Positions 48,598 to 59,734 of a stretch of 64,000 nucleotides of DNA are shown in pieces. Origin of the DNA: Odobenus rosmarus divergens (lineage: Eukaryota > Chordata > Mammalia > Carnivora > Odobenidae); assembly GCF_000321225.1 (NCBI RefSeq), contig NW_004450275.1:8127356-8191355 (forward strand), given 5' to 3'. The notes under the pieces were generated by a model. That model did not search any database and was not told where the DNA came from. It saw only the letters and a program-made list of their open reading frames with translations. The stretch's first letter is position 1; each line of letters starts with the position of its first letter. A program made the position numbers and the translations under genes.

Positions 48598-48786
48598 GGC
48601 GCCTGGGTGGCTTAGTTGGTTGAGCATTGGACTCTTGATTTAGTCTCAGGTCATGATCTCAGGGTCGTGAGATCAAGCCCTGCCCAGCACAGAGTATGCT
48701 TGACAGTCTCTCCCTCTCCCTCTGCCCCTCCCCCCACACACACACTCACTCTCTCCCTCTCTCTAAAATAAATACATCTTTAAAAA
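48598..48786 (+). mobile_element. CanSINE, old type
   Basis: 'gggcgcctgggtggcttagt', 'ctcttgatttagtctcaggt', CT-rich middle with a CA patch, TCTCTAAAATAAATAC tail. The TSD at 48581-48597 and 48787-48804 is imperfect (one insertion, one substitution). Confidence 0.95.
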
Positions 48787-48804
48787 AAACAATTGAAATA
48801 TTAA

Positions 48805-49214
48805 TTCTCCTCACCTCCAAAATATAACTGTGCTCTCTAGTAATCTCTATTTTAAAGGACAGTAGAGAAAAAGATAAATATCTTTTTAGCACTGTAAGAA
48901 AAAAATTCACCCCAAATCTTCCTACCTGATCCATCAGCTCAGCACTTTTCCTTCTAAGGAGGTGCCATTTTGATGGATATATACTTACTTCTCCCCACCT
49001 TTCTTTCACAAATATTTTTTAAGGTATATGTAATATATGTGTAACCCCAAGCTCTTAAAGTTGTACTGGTAGAAGGGCTGAGACTATAAAACTTAAGGTT
49101 ATAAAACGTCCCAGGTCCCAGACAGGTGAATTTTTCTTCTCCAACCAACCAACAAAGGAAGCTGCATGACTTTCCCAGCTCTGTATCCTCCACCAATCCC
49201 CCTACCCAGACCTC
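48805..49214. other. Unique DNA, nothing recognised
   Basis: Short minus-strand frames (48746-49009, 48954-49241) overlap the SINE or LTR edges and are not genes. Confidence 0.4.
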
Positions 49215-49597
49215 TGTTATGTACTGAATTGTATTCTTCAAAATTACATATTGAGGTCCTAACTCCCAGACCCTCTAAATATGACTATATTTGGAGATAG
49301 GGCCTTTTAATAGGTAATTAAGACAAAATGAGGTCACATGGGGTGTCCTAATCTGATATGACTGATGTTCTTATAAGAGGAGAGATTAGGGCACAGAAAG
49401 AGAAAATGTGGGTGCACTGAAGACAGAGGAAGATAGCCATCTACAAGCCAAGGAGAGAGGCCCCAAAACGAAATCAACCCTGCTGACACCTTGATCTTGG
49501 ACTTCCAGCCTCTAGAACCATGAAGAAATAAATTTCTATTGTTTAAGCCTCCCAGTCTGTGGCATTTTTGTTATGGCAGCCCTAGTGGACTAATACA
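49215..49597 (+). mobile_element. MaLR LTR (MLT1-like), complete solo LTR
   Basis: Runs from TG ('tgttatgtactgaattgtat') to CA ('gtggactaataca'). Internal landmarks: 'cctaactcccagaccctcta', 'tatttggagatagggccttt', 'aagccaaggagagaggcccc', 'accttgatcttggacttcca', and 'gaagaaataaatttctattg' containing a likely polyadenylation signal. No internal region adjoins it. Confidence 0.9.
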
Positions 49598-52539
49598 GCC
49601 CCTAAGAACCAAATCCCTTTCCTCTTGTTTCTGCCCCTGCCACAGCCTCTCCTGCCTGCCAGCACTTGGTTTTCCATTAGGTTGTCTGGATATGACTCAG
49701 CAGGAAATACACAAAATCCAGATATTCCAGAGAGGCAAAACAGGATTTTTCTTCCCCAATTACCTGCTACATTTCTTCCCTTCTGCATTCCTATTGAGGA
49801 ACAGGATTTGTTAAGAGAGCCATGAAGAGAAATATTTTGTTGCCATAAAAATGCATGAGAATTATGCTACAACAGAGATATGAACCATGGACCTGGACAA
49901 AGCAGGAGGCTCAGCACTCAGAGAAGAAGGATAGGAAGCAAGAAGCTTGGGACCACTAGGAAGAGTTATATTAATGACAAGAACCAAAATAAAATTATGA
50001 TTTTAATTATATCTTCTTTCTGCTCAATGACCCATATTGAGAAAAGACTAACTAGACATTTGTCAAACCTGGAAAATATTCCCATAATCTATCAGAAAGA
50101 TGAGATGCAATCAAATATTTTAGTTAAAAAGAGGCATTTAGATTAGACTCATGAAGAATTTTCATTTTACCTTCTTGATCATATATCAATATTAGCCCTT
50201 TCCTTTCTCTATAGGCAAGCTCAATTAAGGAGGCCAATTTTCTGCCCAGGGGTTGGAGGTCAGAGGTGGATATATCTAAAGATAGTGAAATCGAATCACT
50301 CCATATGCAGGCATCCCTAAGCGAAAATGATCTTCCAACAGCCACAAGGACAATTTAGAAATTGAGACTCACGTTAAATAGCTCAGGATGAATTGTTTGT
50401 TTTAACTGTCAAAATATTGAAATGATAACTCTTCTCAAAACATAAACCAAAAAAATTCTTCACTACATGTCTAAATTTAGTGAATTTACTAAATGCTTCC
50501 ATTTGAAGTATAACAGGGAAAACATTAGCTTATTTTTTGAAGCCTAATGTCAAACAGGATAATTCCTTCAAGGAAGTCACGGGACCAGTTGGGAGACATA
50601 AAAATGACATAATTATAAGCCCTTTAACATACTCCTCCCAACTCTTATTTACATACTTGTTTTTCCAGCTCTAGCTGACTTATAGGTATGGCCTCCCTAC
50701 TGCTATTTTCTTCCTGGACTGGGGTAAAAGGTCACTTCCCCAAGGAGCAAATGAATGACTGGTAATTCTTCTCTTTAACTTTCCTCATCCCACCCTGCTC
50801 AAACCCAGTGGATGCTGTCCCCATCCTTCCCCTCCTCAGTCTGCCAAATGAACTTAAACATCAGTCTATCATCCACTCCTCATTCCATCTTTTGTTTTCC
50901 CAGAAAAACAGTGCCCTTCACCCGCTTCCTGCTCCTCACTTGGTCTTATTCTCAGAGGACTCAACTGTCCCGGGAAGAGACCTGATGGTTCTAACCATTC
51001 CAGGACATATCAAGCTTGGGCCCTGTGTGGGCTTCCATCTGTATTTCCCCTTCTTGTTTTATACACTTCTCTCCGAAGAGCTAAGTGATAGGTTTGGGAG
51101 CAGAAAAGTACTGGAAGACATTTTGGCTTTTGTTTCACAAAACCTAAATCTTCAGAATATTTATGGGAGTAGAAGGATCAGCTTGAAGAAACATGAGAGG
51201 AGCAGGATTTCTCTCATATTTAAAAGAGATATTCCCAAGCTGGGGAAGGAAAATAGAGAGATTGTGGGTCCCAGAGTAGCAGCATCCATCTCAGTCTTCT
51301 AGTTATACGCTGAGAAGACAGTAAGACCAGAATTAGAACAGCTGCATGAGGTATCGAGGAAGACAGAATCAGAGGCAGACTCATAAAGATTCCCAAGTTC
51401 CATACACAGTATTGTAGCACTGGAAAAAAATCACAGAATTGAGCACCTGAGATTTTACTCTACTTGCAAACTTCCAAGTTAAATGTTCACAGCTCCACTC
51501 ATGCTAGCAGAAAACAAAAGCCTCCTGGGTCAGAGGCAAATGATGTCACTACTCTCAGCATAGCCGGCAGCATGATCTTCACATTCACACTTCAGGTCCC
51601 ACAGGGACAACACAAAACAGCACAAGTGAATGCTGCACATGCAGTGGGCATGAATCACAGCTGAGGATTCTGAATTTTAAGAAACACCAATATGTTAAAG
51701 AGACTATAAGAAAACCTGCCCAAACTTTTGTCCAGGAAGATGATGTTACCTTTATTATACTGTACAGCAAACAAATCTCTCTGCTCCAGAAAGAGATACT
51801 ATCTCTGTCTTCCAAGGCTGTTTGCTATATGAACATCCTTGAAAAGATCATCCACAAAAAAAGTTGTTAATGCCTCTGCTCACAAGTCAGTAGAATACAA
51901 AAAAAAAAAGCCATGATTGGTGGAGAATTGTCTCCCAACACTGCACAGCCAGGAATAACGGATGTCTCAGCTGTGACCTGTGCGGTCTGATGATCAAGGC
52001 CCAGAAAAAAGTCCCTTACCTTCGGCCTCCACTGGACATGAGAACTATAGCATAACCCTGGAAAGAACAGCAGGGTGAGTAGCTATACTAAAAGCAGAAA
52101 GATGAAGTAAAGTCTGAATACAGAATATTCCGTTCTCTCTCTCCTTCGGGTACTACAATGCCAGGTTTAGCACCAGGAAATGTATCTGAGGATGACTCTC
52201 TGGGGAAAAAAAAAAAAAAAGACAATCCTATGAGAAAAGACCATCAGAAATTGGCATTCCATAAATTTACACCATCCTTCAAGAATGGCTAGATCCTTGC
52301 CCAATAATCTTTCAGTGAGTAGCTGGTCCCACCCCTCTCCCTGACATAACTTCAAGTTTTATACTATTTGATCTTAAAAAGAATAGACAGCCAGGGAACC
52401 ATACCTCTGAGGAAAGTCTTTAAAATTAATTTTCTTTAAAATTAAAGAAAGAAATAGAAATAAATACACAGAAACTCAGAGGAAACAATGAAGAGAAACC
52501 AAATAAACTTTTTTTTTAAGTTACAGCTAAGTGTTCCTC
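49598..52539. other. Unique DNA with one 164-codon open frame
   Basis: No transposon is recognised. The frame at 50808-51302 (+) is the longest outside repeats. It encodes a Leu/Ser-rich string with no known domain, signal peptide or Kozak context that I could defend, and a shadow frame overlaps its end. The minus frame at 50124-50345 is also featureless. Confidence 0.35.
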
Positions 52540-53650
52540 TTCAAAGGTGGAACACATAAACTTTTCCCTATCCCTTCCTCTAATACCACTAAAAGTCCTA
52601 GACATTACTATTAGCCATCTGTTCTTGCATGTTGTCTGCTCCATTAGAGCCCTTAGCATATTAATCATAGTTGTTTTAAGTTCTAGGTCTGATCATTCCA
52701 AAATCTCTGCCATGTCTGAGACTGATTCTGATGCTTATTCTATATCTCTTCAAACCCTGTGTTGTTTTGGTTTTTCATCTGGTAGTATACCTTGTAATTT
52801 TTTGTTGAAAGCTGACATGATGTGCTGGGTAAAAGGAATTGTAGTAAATAGGCTTTTCATGTGATATTTTGTTTATATGGCTAAGAATTAGTGTTTGTTG
52901 GAGCTGTAGGTGTCAGAGGCTAAAATTTCCTCTGGTATCCTTATTTTTGTAAGCCCCTGTTGTCTTTGGGTTTCCTTAGAGATCTCTTCTTAAATAAGAT
53001 CTGAGATTGCAGGACATTCCATTGAAATTCCCTGTTATTATACAGGAGTCCTACTGAAATTGTAGTAAATTATGGGGGGAGAGAAAGCATTCTATAGTCC
53101 TATGATTAGGTCTTAGCCTTTTATTCAGTGAGCCTGTCCCCCCAGAGTGGGACCTTCACAAGTGCTTCTAAGTTCTGTTTTCTTCCTCCTTAAGGTGAGA
53201 CAGCAAGGTTACAAAGGGCTAGAATTTGCTATTTCTCTTTCCCCAGTCTGTTGGGCTCTGGTGAAATAGTTTCCCATGATGCAGGCCTTGTTAAGAACAC
53301 AATGCTCTAGGCATATTTCAAAATGGCTATTCCCCACTACTGAAGTCTGAGAGAATTTCTCCTATCTTAACTATGAGAATGTGTTTGAGCTCCTGGAGGT
53401 AAAACTCACAAAACTTAAGCCTAGATCTGGAGTTTTAACTCTCAAAATTGTCCTCACTGAGCCTCCAAAAATTCACTAATTATACTTTCAGTTTTCTACT
53501 CTGGTATTACTTCTTGCAGAGGTTTCTGCTTGTGGGTTCTGCTCTGGTTAATTGTAATTCTCTATATCCACCTGTCTGACTCTCTAATCTGGGAGCAGCA
53601 GTTTGCCCTGTGACCAAAACTATCAGAGAGTTCTAAGAAGAGGTTTTTTT
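52540..53650 (-). mobile_element. Ancient L1 / HAL1 ORF1-5' region
   Basis: Sense-strand phrases 'tagttgttttaagttctagg', 'tctgccatgtctgagactga', 'gtaattttttgttgaaagct', 'gacatgatgtgctgggtaaa', 'tctatagtcctatgattagg' recall antisense L1M/HAL1 sequence upstream of and within ORF1. Edges are uncertain. Confidence 0.55.
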
Positions 53651-53784
53651 CTTTTTTGTTTTTTTCAGTTTGTTCCACATCTTTTTGTTGTTATAAAGAT
53701 AGGAGTGATAATTTCCCAGCTCCTTGCATGCTGGATGCTGGACTGAAAACCAGAAGTCCAATTTCATGAACTTTCAATAACTTT

Positions 53785-53850
53785 TTCTTTCTTTCTTTCT
53801 TTTTTCTTCCTTCCTTCCTTCCTTCCTTCCTTCCTTCCTTCCTTCCTTTA
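53785..53850. repeat. (CTTT)n(CCTT)n microsatellite in L1 tail
   Basis: Compound pyrimidine array at the 3' end of the minus-strand L1, evidently grown from its A tail. Confidence 0.95.
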
Positions 53851-54119
53851 TTTATTTGATGTAGTGTTCCATGATTCATTGTTTGCATATAACACCCAGT
53901 GCTCCATTCAATATGTGCCCTCTTTAATACCCATCACCAGGCTAACCCATCCCCTCAACCCTCCTAGAACCTTCAGTTTGTTTCTCAGAGTCCGTAGTCT
54001 CTCATGTTTCGTCTCCCCCTCCAATTTCCCCCATTTTTCCCTTCCTACTTTTTTTTTTAACATATAATGTATTATTTGTCTCAGAGGTACAGGTCTGTGA
54101 TTCATCAGTCTTACACAAC
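53785..54119 (-). mobile_element. Short L1 insertion with two tandem 3' ends
   Basis: The 11-bp TSD TCAATAACTTT (53774-53784 and 54120-54130) encloses one insert. From its 5' end: an L1 3' terminus ('gatgaatcacagacctgtac', 'aatacattatatgtt', A run near 54050), then a second L1 3' UTR ('agactacggactctgagaaa', 'gtgatgggtattaaagaggg', 'aatgaatcatggaacactac') and an A-rich tail turned into (GGAA)n/(GAAA)n at 53785-53850. Confidence 0.85.
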
Positions 54120-54130
54120 TCAATAACTTT

Positions 54131-55017
54131 CAGCTCTCATTCCTTTAGAAATCTCAGCCCTCTGTTTCAATGGCCTGACTTCAGGTCTAGGTACAGAGAA
54201 GACAGAGGTCCCAGAACAGCAAATCTAGTCTCCTCCCTTCAGTGCAATCATTTCCTCCCTTAACAGCCTCAGTATAAGAGAAACAGGGAGCAGACAGAAG
54301 TCTAAACCACAGTACCTTTAAAAATACCAAAATTGGTGAACAAAAACCCTTTGCAAAATACTGTAAACCATGCTCTTAGGAGAATCCCTAAAAGAAAAAA
54401 GACGATAAGACATCCAATTAACCTGAGGCAAAACATTCCTACAAACTGCTTTCAGGATGAAAGGGGCTATTTCAAAAGATTTTAGCTAAGAGCAAGAGTC
54501 AGATTGGGCTCCTTTGAGTTTTAAAATTCTAATCCTTTTTTAGCACTTAATTGCTTTGTACTTGGGCTGAATTAGGAAGTTTAATTTTCTTTCCATTGGT
54601 CTGAAGTCAGAAAGAAACTCTTATAATTCATTTTGGGTAGAAGGAGACACAAGCTGATTATCTCAATTTAAAGTAAAACAGAGAAGAAAATGGGTAATAA
54701 ACTTTCAAAGCCAAATCTTGGGTTCAGTACAACATCCTCTTTTGTTATCTTTACCCCGGGGTTAGGGGGTAGAGAAAACAAAAGCCCACTGCCTATTCCC
54801 AGCAACTCTGAAACATGGAAAAGAAAGACACATGGTCTTTGTTTTCCCAAAGCAGGCCCAGGTGGAGTTCTAGAAAAAGTTTCCCTGTTCCTATTGTTGC
54901 CTTCTCACAGGCTACCCACCCTAGGTGAGTAGCGGAGGGGGTAGAGGGGGTAGAGGGGGTCGTCTCTATTTTTTGTCCTCTTATACCTTCTTAAGTCCAG
55001 TAGGATGAGATTCATTT

Positions 55018-55020
<3 letters not shown>
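54131..55020. other. Unique DNA, nothing recognised
   Basis: Opposed frames at 54690-54932 (+) and 54668-54850 (-) cover the same bases. A 10-bp G-rich unit (GGGGGTAGAG) repeats at about 54938-54960. Confidence 0.4.

Positions 55021-55070
<50 letters not shown>
55021..55070. repeat. (AC)25 perfect microsatellite
   Basis: Fifty uninterrupted bases of AC repeat, likely length-polymorphic. Confidence 0.99.
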
Positions 55071-55072
<2 letters not shown>

Positions 55073-57214
55073 CCCCATATCATAAACCTTACTCCTAGTG
55101 ACTCCAGAGACAAAATTTCTCTTACTTTTCTCTTTCCCCTGACTCATGCCCTGGCTTCCTCTCAGGTTCTCTTCATGGGAGAGCTATGGTTCCCGTCCAA
55201 ACAGGGTATTCTAGACTCTGTCCTCTAAGTGAACCCTTAAGGATAGGATTCTTAAACTCTACAGTGCCAAAAAAAAAAAAAAAGAAATAAAGAAAAAAAA
55301 AAGAAATGGCAGACAATGGGCTGCAGCTGATTAGAATTTGTTCAAAAAGGCTTATTATGCTCCTTCTATAATTCACAGGGGTTGACAACCTGCATTAACA
55401 GTTGGACGCCAGAACCAGTGAAATGTGGATTCTAAAAAGAATCTAATGATTGGAGGTGGGGTGATTATTCATAGAAAATAGTGATAGTAACAGGAGTTTA
55501 CTGGAATTTTCCCTGAAGGGCACCTCCTGAGAGACAAGTACCTGGAAACATTTAAACCAGCCCCAAGCTTTTGCTACTTTCAATTTATTGTGTGACTCAA
55601 GATTCATGAAGAGAGAAGGGCTAGCAAGAGCCATACAGGACATAATATTGATAAGAAATAAAGGAAGTTGGAGATCTATGAGGGGTGTTAAGAGGAAAGA
55701 AGTCGGGGTTAGGAATCTCTTTTCTCCTACTGATAACAGTGATCTTCAGACTCCTAAAGAACCTGTGAGTTTCCCTTCTTGGTCTCCCCAACCAGCTTCC
55801 CTCTTTGAGGCTGAAGTAGGAGCAGGCGTGGGCAGGTGGCAGGGGGTGGTAGGGCAGGGTCTCCATGGGGGCCCCAGTGCTCTAGCTGTCCTTTTCCCAT
55901 GGTATCCAAGTGGCCCCCTCCCACCCCTATCTCACACATATCCCCTGTCCCCCCCCATCCTATTTCACCTTCAATGAAAAGAAAAAAAGTGGGCAATTAG
56001 TTTTGCCAGGAACTAAGGAGTTAAAACCACACCTCTTTCTCTCCTCAAGTCCTTTTTAGAATAAATATTTCCATTCCCTGTACTGATTTCCTTCCAGGTC
56101 AGTAGAGAATCTCTACTACAAAATGGAAAAGATTATCTTTAAACCCAACTGCTATTTCATTTCATGTGAGCTTCAAAATAACTCTGAGCTGTAGGGAATA
56201 AGCTTTCACCCTCCTTTTACAAATGGAGAAAATGTGTCACCTGCCTATCATGAAACCAGTTTCACTGTTCAAACGTGAATTAATTTTTTTAAATTTTATT
56301 CACAATGCCCCATTTTAACAAGGAAAAAAAATTAATACAGAAACCACTCTAGTTGACATTAGATTCTATCTCACACCTTCCTAGGAGCAACAAGTAAAGT
56401 AGAAGAAGTCAAGTAGATTTGATAAATAGTAAAATAGTTTAAAAGGAATTCCCAGCTTGAGCACCTGTGGGAGAGGAGAAATGAGAATATATATTTCCAA
56501 AAAGATAAGTTAAACTGACAGGAACATTCTGCCATTGAGGAAAACGTAGGGAGTAGGGAGTGTCTTTCTCAAGCACAGTGACATCTTTCACAGCTGTTAT
56601 TATTTTCTGCTGAGACCTATAGAGAAACGAAGCAGGAGATCTCAGAGCAGGATGTTGGGGAAAAGCAAATTAGGGCTTTTCAAGTGATTGAACTGAACAG
56701 GCTACCCTGAAAGATTGGATATGTGACTAAGTTCGGAAACACGGCTCGCTGCCTAGACCACCAATTTCCAAGGGGCATTAAAACATCCCTGAGAATATTC
56801 CAAAATGGAAAAATCTCTACCTGCCAGATGGCCTCTTAGGAAAGGTACTGGATATTAGTGAACAAAAATCCTTCTGTTTGGAGTGGGCTCTGTGAGACCC
56901 CCAAAGGGGATGCTTGAGTGGAAGATATGTGTTAAGGAAGGTGGATGTAACTCCAGAGCTTTGTTTTTAAATTGTTTTGGATACATTCAGGGCCAGAGCT
57001 GAATTGCCTTGAATAAGAAAGGAAAGTTTGAGCCCCACGCTTGTTTTTTGTCCTTCCCACATACAGAATTCAGCTTCCCTTCTACACACAGGATAAAATT
57101 GTTTTTAAATATCCATCTGAAGGGGAACCAAATCAATAGTCAGTCTGGACTGCTTACATGTCTTTGTATCATCCTGATTAAAGACATTAGTGTTTAGGGA
57201 GAGAGGCAGGCTAA
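55071..57214. other. Unique DNA, nothing coding recognised
   Basis: Includes an A-rich patch (55269-55305) and a G-rich run (55830-55859). Opposed frames at 55588-55977 (+), 55621-55866 (-) and 55754-55996 (-) occupy the same DNA and have no domains. Confidence 0.4.
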
Positions 57215-58322
57215 TGTTCAATATCCAGTAAGTATTTATAGAACACCTACTGTGTACCAGTTACTGTTCCAAGTACCTGGAAAACATCAGTGAAGAAACA
57301 GACAAAAATCCTTGTCCTTGGGAATTATACTACAGTTTGGTGGAAGGAGACACAAAATAAATTTAAAATATGTTAAAATAAATTACAAAGTATGTTAAAA
57401 AGAAAAAAAGTGCTCCAACAATAGTAAAATTAGAACAGAGTACAGAGGGTGGGGTGTGTGGCAGGCAAGGGTATGTGTGCAAGTTTGCTTTCTGCACAGG
57501 TCAGTCAAGGTAGCCCTTCTTGAGAAGGTGACAGCTGAACAAAGACTCAAGAGAGGTCAAAGAGTGAGCCCAGTCATATATAGGGGTGCCCAGCACATTA
57601 GAGGAGTGGGAAGGAAGTAGGAAATGAAGTCACAGAAGTAGGGACAGGGGGTATACAGTAGCCAGATTATGTAGGGCCTTGTAGACATAGGATTTCTATT
57701 TTACTCTGAGGAAAATTAGGAAGACCTTAGAGGATTTTAAGCACATGAATGATGTATCTGTTTGATTTATGGTTTAATAATCTAGTTCTACCAGCCATGT
57801 TAAAAATAGGCTGCAGAGGAGGAAGGTAAAGCAAGGAAACCAGTTAGGAGTCCTCTGTAACATTCTGGAGAGGAATGTTGGTGGCTAGGAAGCAGGGTTT
57901 TGGCAACTGAGGTGGTGAAAATTGACCAAATTATGGATTTAATTCTAAATACATTTAGAGGCCACAAGATTTCTTGACAGATTAGATGTGTATCAGGAAG
58001 GAAGGAAGGAAGGAAGGAAGGGAAAGTGGGAGGGAGGGAGAGAGGGAGGGAGTCGGGAAACGGAGGAAGGGAGGAAGGAAGAGAGGGAGAAGAGAGAAAG
58101 GGAGAAAGGGAGAGACATAGAAAAGAGAGGGAGAGAGAGAAAAATTCAGGCTGACTCTAAGGTTTGTGGTCTGAGCTACTGAAAAGATGAAGTTGCCATC
58201 AACTGATACGGGGAAGACATCAGGTAAGGCAAGTTTAAGGAGAAGATGAGTAATTCCATTTGCGACATGTGGATTGGAGATGTCAAGAGAGTCAAGCAGA
58301 GATGCTGAGAAGGCAGTTAAAA
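57215..58322 (-). mobile_element. L2, long antisense copy
   Basis: Continuous antisense L2: 'cctactgtgtaccagttact', 'cttgagaaggtgacagctga', 'tagggccttgtagacatagg', 'accagttaggagtcctctgt', 'gactctaaggtttgtggtct', 'gccatcaactgatacgggga'. It is one of the longer ancient repeats here. A GGAA-rich array has expanded within it (57997-58145). Confidence 0.75.
57997..58145. repeat. GGAA/GGGA/GAGA polypurine array
   Basis: Perfect GGAA units (about 57997-58022) grade into irregular GGGA, GAAA and GAGA. Arg/Glu/Gly-rich open frames on it are simple-sequence translation. Confidence 0.95.
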
Positions 58323-58324
58323 GT

Positions 58325-58600
58325 CTCAAACTGAACATGTTCAGAACCAACTGTTGCATCCATCATTTCCCCCAATACAAAGTATCTCTCTGCAATCTTC
58401 TATTTCTCAGGGTATGGCAATTCTATTCAACCAGTTGCACCAGCCAGAAAACTAAGTCATCCAGTACTCCCTCCTGTCACATCTCACACCCAATTACCAA
58501 CAAATATTATCAGTTTTACCTTGAAATGTATTCAGAATCTAATCATTTCTCACTCTTTTCAATGCCACTCTCTCAGTCCAAACCTCCATCATTTTTATCT
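58325..58600 (+). mobile_element. L2, sense copy facing the antisense copy
   Basis: Sense L2: 'ctcaaactgaacatgttcag', 'tcaaccagttgcaccagcca', 'accttgaaatgtattcagaa', 'tctaatcatttctcac'. It covers an L2 segment also present in reverse at about 58150-58320. Confidence 0.65.
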
Positions 58601-58639
58601 ATTAAATATACAAATATATATACTATATTAATATAGTAA

Positions 58640-59222
58640 TATTACTCAGTCATAAAAAAGAATGAAATCTTGTCATTTGCACCAACATGGATGGATCTAA
58701 AAGGTATAATGCTAAGTGAAATAAGTCAGAGAAAGACAAATACCATATGATTTCACTCATATGTGAAATTTAAGAAACAAAGCAAACAAAGAAAAAAAAA
58801 AGACAAACCCAAAAACAGACTCTTATCTATAGAGAACAAACTGATGATTACCAAAGGGGTGGGGGTAGGGGGTGAAATAAGTATAAGGGATTAAGAGTAC
58901 ACTTACGTGATGAGTACTGAGTACTGTAAAGAATTGTTGAATCACTATATTATACACCTGAAACTAATATAACACTGTATGTTACCTATACTGGAATTTT
59001 TTTTTTTTTTAAAGATTTTATTTATTCATTTGCGAGAGAGACAGAGAGAGAACAAGCAGGGGGAGAGGCAGAGGGAGAGGGAGAAGCAGACTCCCTGCTG
59101 AGCAAGGAGCCCGATGCGGGACTCGATCCCAGGACCCTGGGATTATGACCTGAGCCGAAGGCAGACGCTTAACCATCTGAGCCACCCAGGCGCCCACCTA
59201 TACTGGAATTTTAAAAAAATTT
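58640..59222 (+). mobile_element. L1 3' end, split by a CanSINE
   Basis: 'attactcagtcataaaaaag', 'accaacatggatggatctaa', 'atgctaagtgaaataagtca', 'catatgatttcactcatatg', and terminal 'aacactgtatgttacctata' with the tail resuming at 59196-59222. The CanSINE lies just inside the 3' end. Confidence 0.85.
59001..59195 (-). mobile_element. CanSINE, young type
   Basis: Reverse SINE close to consensus ('gagcaaggagcccgatgcgg', 'gagccacccaggcgccc'). The 17-bp TSD ACCTATACTGGAATTTT is perfect (58984-59000 and 59196-59212). Confidence 0.98.
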
Positions 59223-59462
59223 GATTTGTTCTTAAACACTGGATCTAGAAATATGGCAACAGAATAATGTAACTTTCTTTTAAAATAAAAAAGTTAGCTC
59301 TGATTTTCCATCTGTATCTCCATTTTTATTGCATGAGCCGCTGTATCAGCACCTTCTCTGTAGTCAAATGCTAGGAGAATTATGTAAGGTATTATGTAAG
59401 AAACATTTGCACATTCAATACATTCAATATACTTTATATTGATCATTTCTTCATTGGGTTCT

Positions 59463-59711
59463 TTCTTTCTTTAGAGAGAGAAAGCATGAGCAGGTGGGGA
59501 GGCAGAGAGAGAGGGAGAGAGAGAATTTTAAGCAGCTCCACACCCAGCGCAGAGCCTGACACAGGGCCTGACATGGGGCCCAACTCAAGGCCTGATGCAG
59601 GGCCTGACACAGGACTCAACACAGGACTCGATCTCCCCACCCTGAGATCATGACCAGAGCTGAAATCAAGAGTCAGAGGCTTAACCGACTGAACCACCAG
59701 GTGCCCCTCTG
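59463..59711 (-). mobile_element. CanSINE, old type, with internal expansion
   Basis: Ends match an old CanSINE (GA-rich tract; 'gagatcatgaccagagctga', 'actgaaccaccaggtgcccc'). The middle (about 59545-59635) repeats GGCCTGACACAG/GGACTCAACACA-like 10-18-bp units several times, making it longer than the ~200-bp norm. An 11-bp TSD (59452-59462, 59712-59722) has one mismatch. Confidence 0.9.
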
Positions 59712-59734
59712 CAGTGGGTTCTAAACACAAACTA

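Noticed and set aside
50200..50345. Possible exon: pyrimidine tract plus AG at about 50200-50215, and an open minus-strand frame opposite
   Set aside because: The splice-acceptor-like site is on the plus strand while the frame is on the minus strand; no donor or domain supports either.
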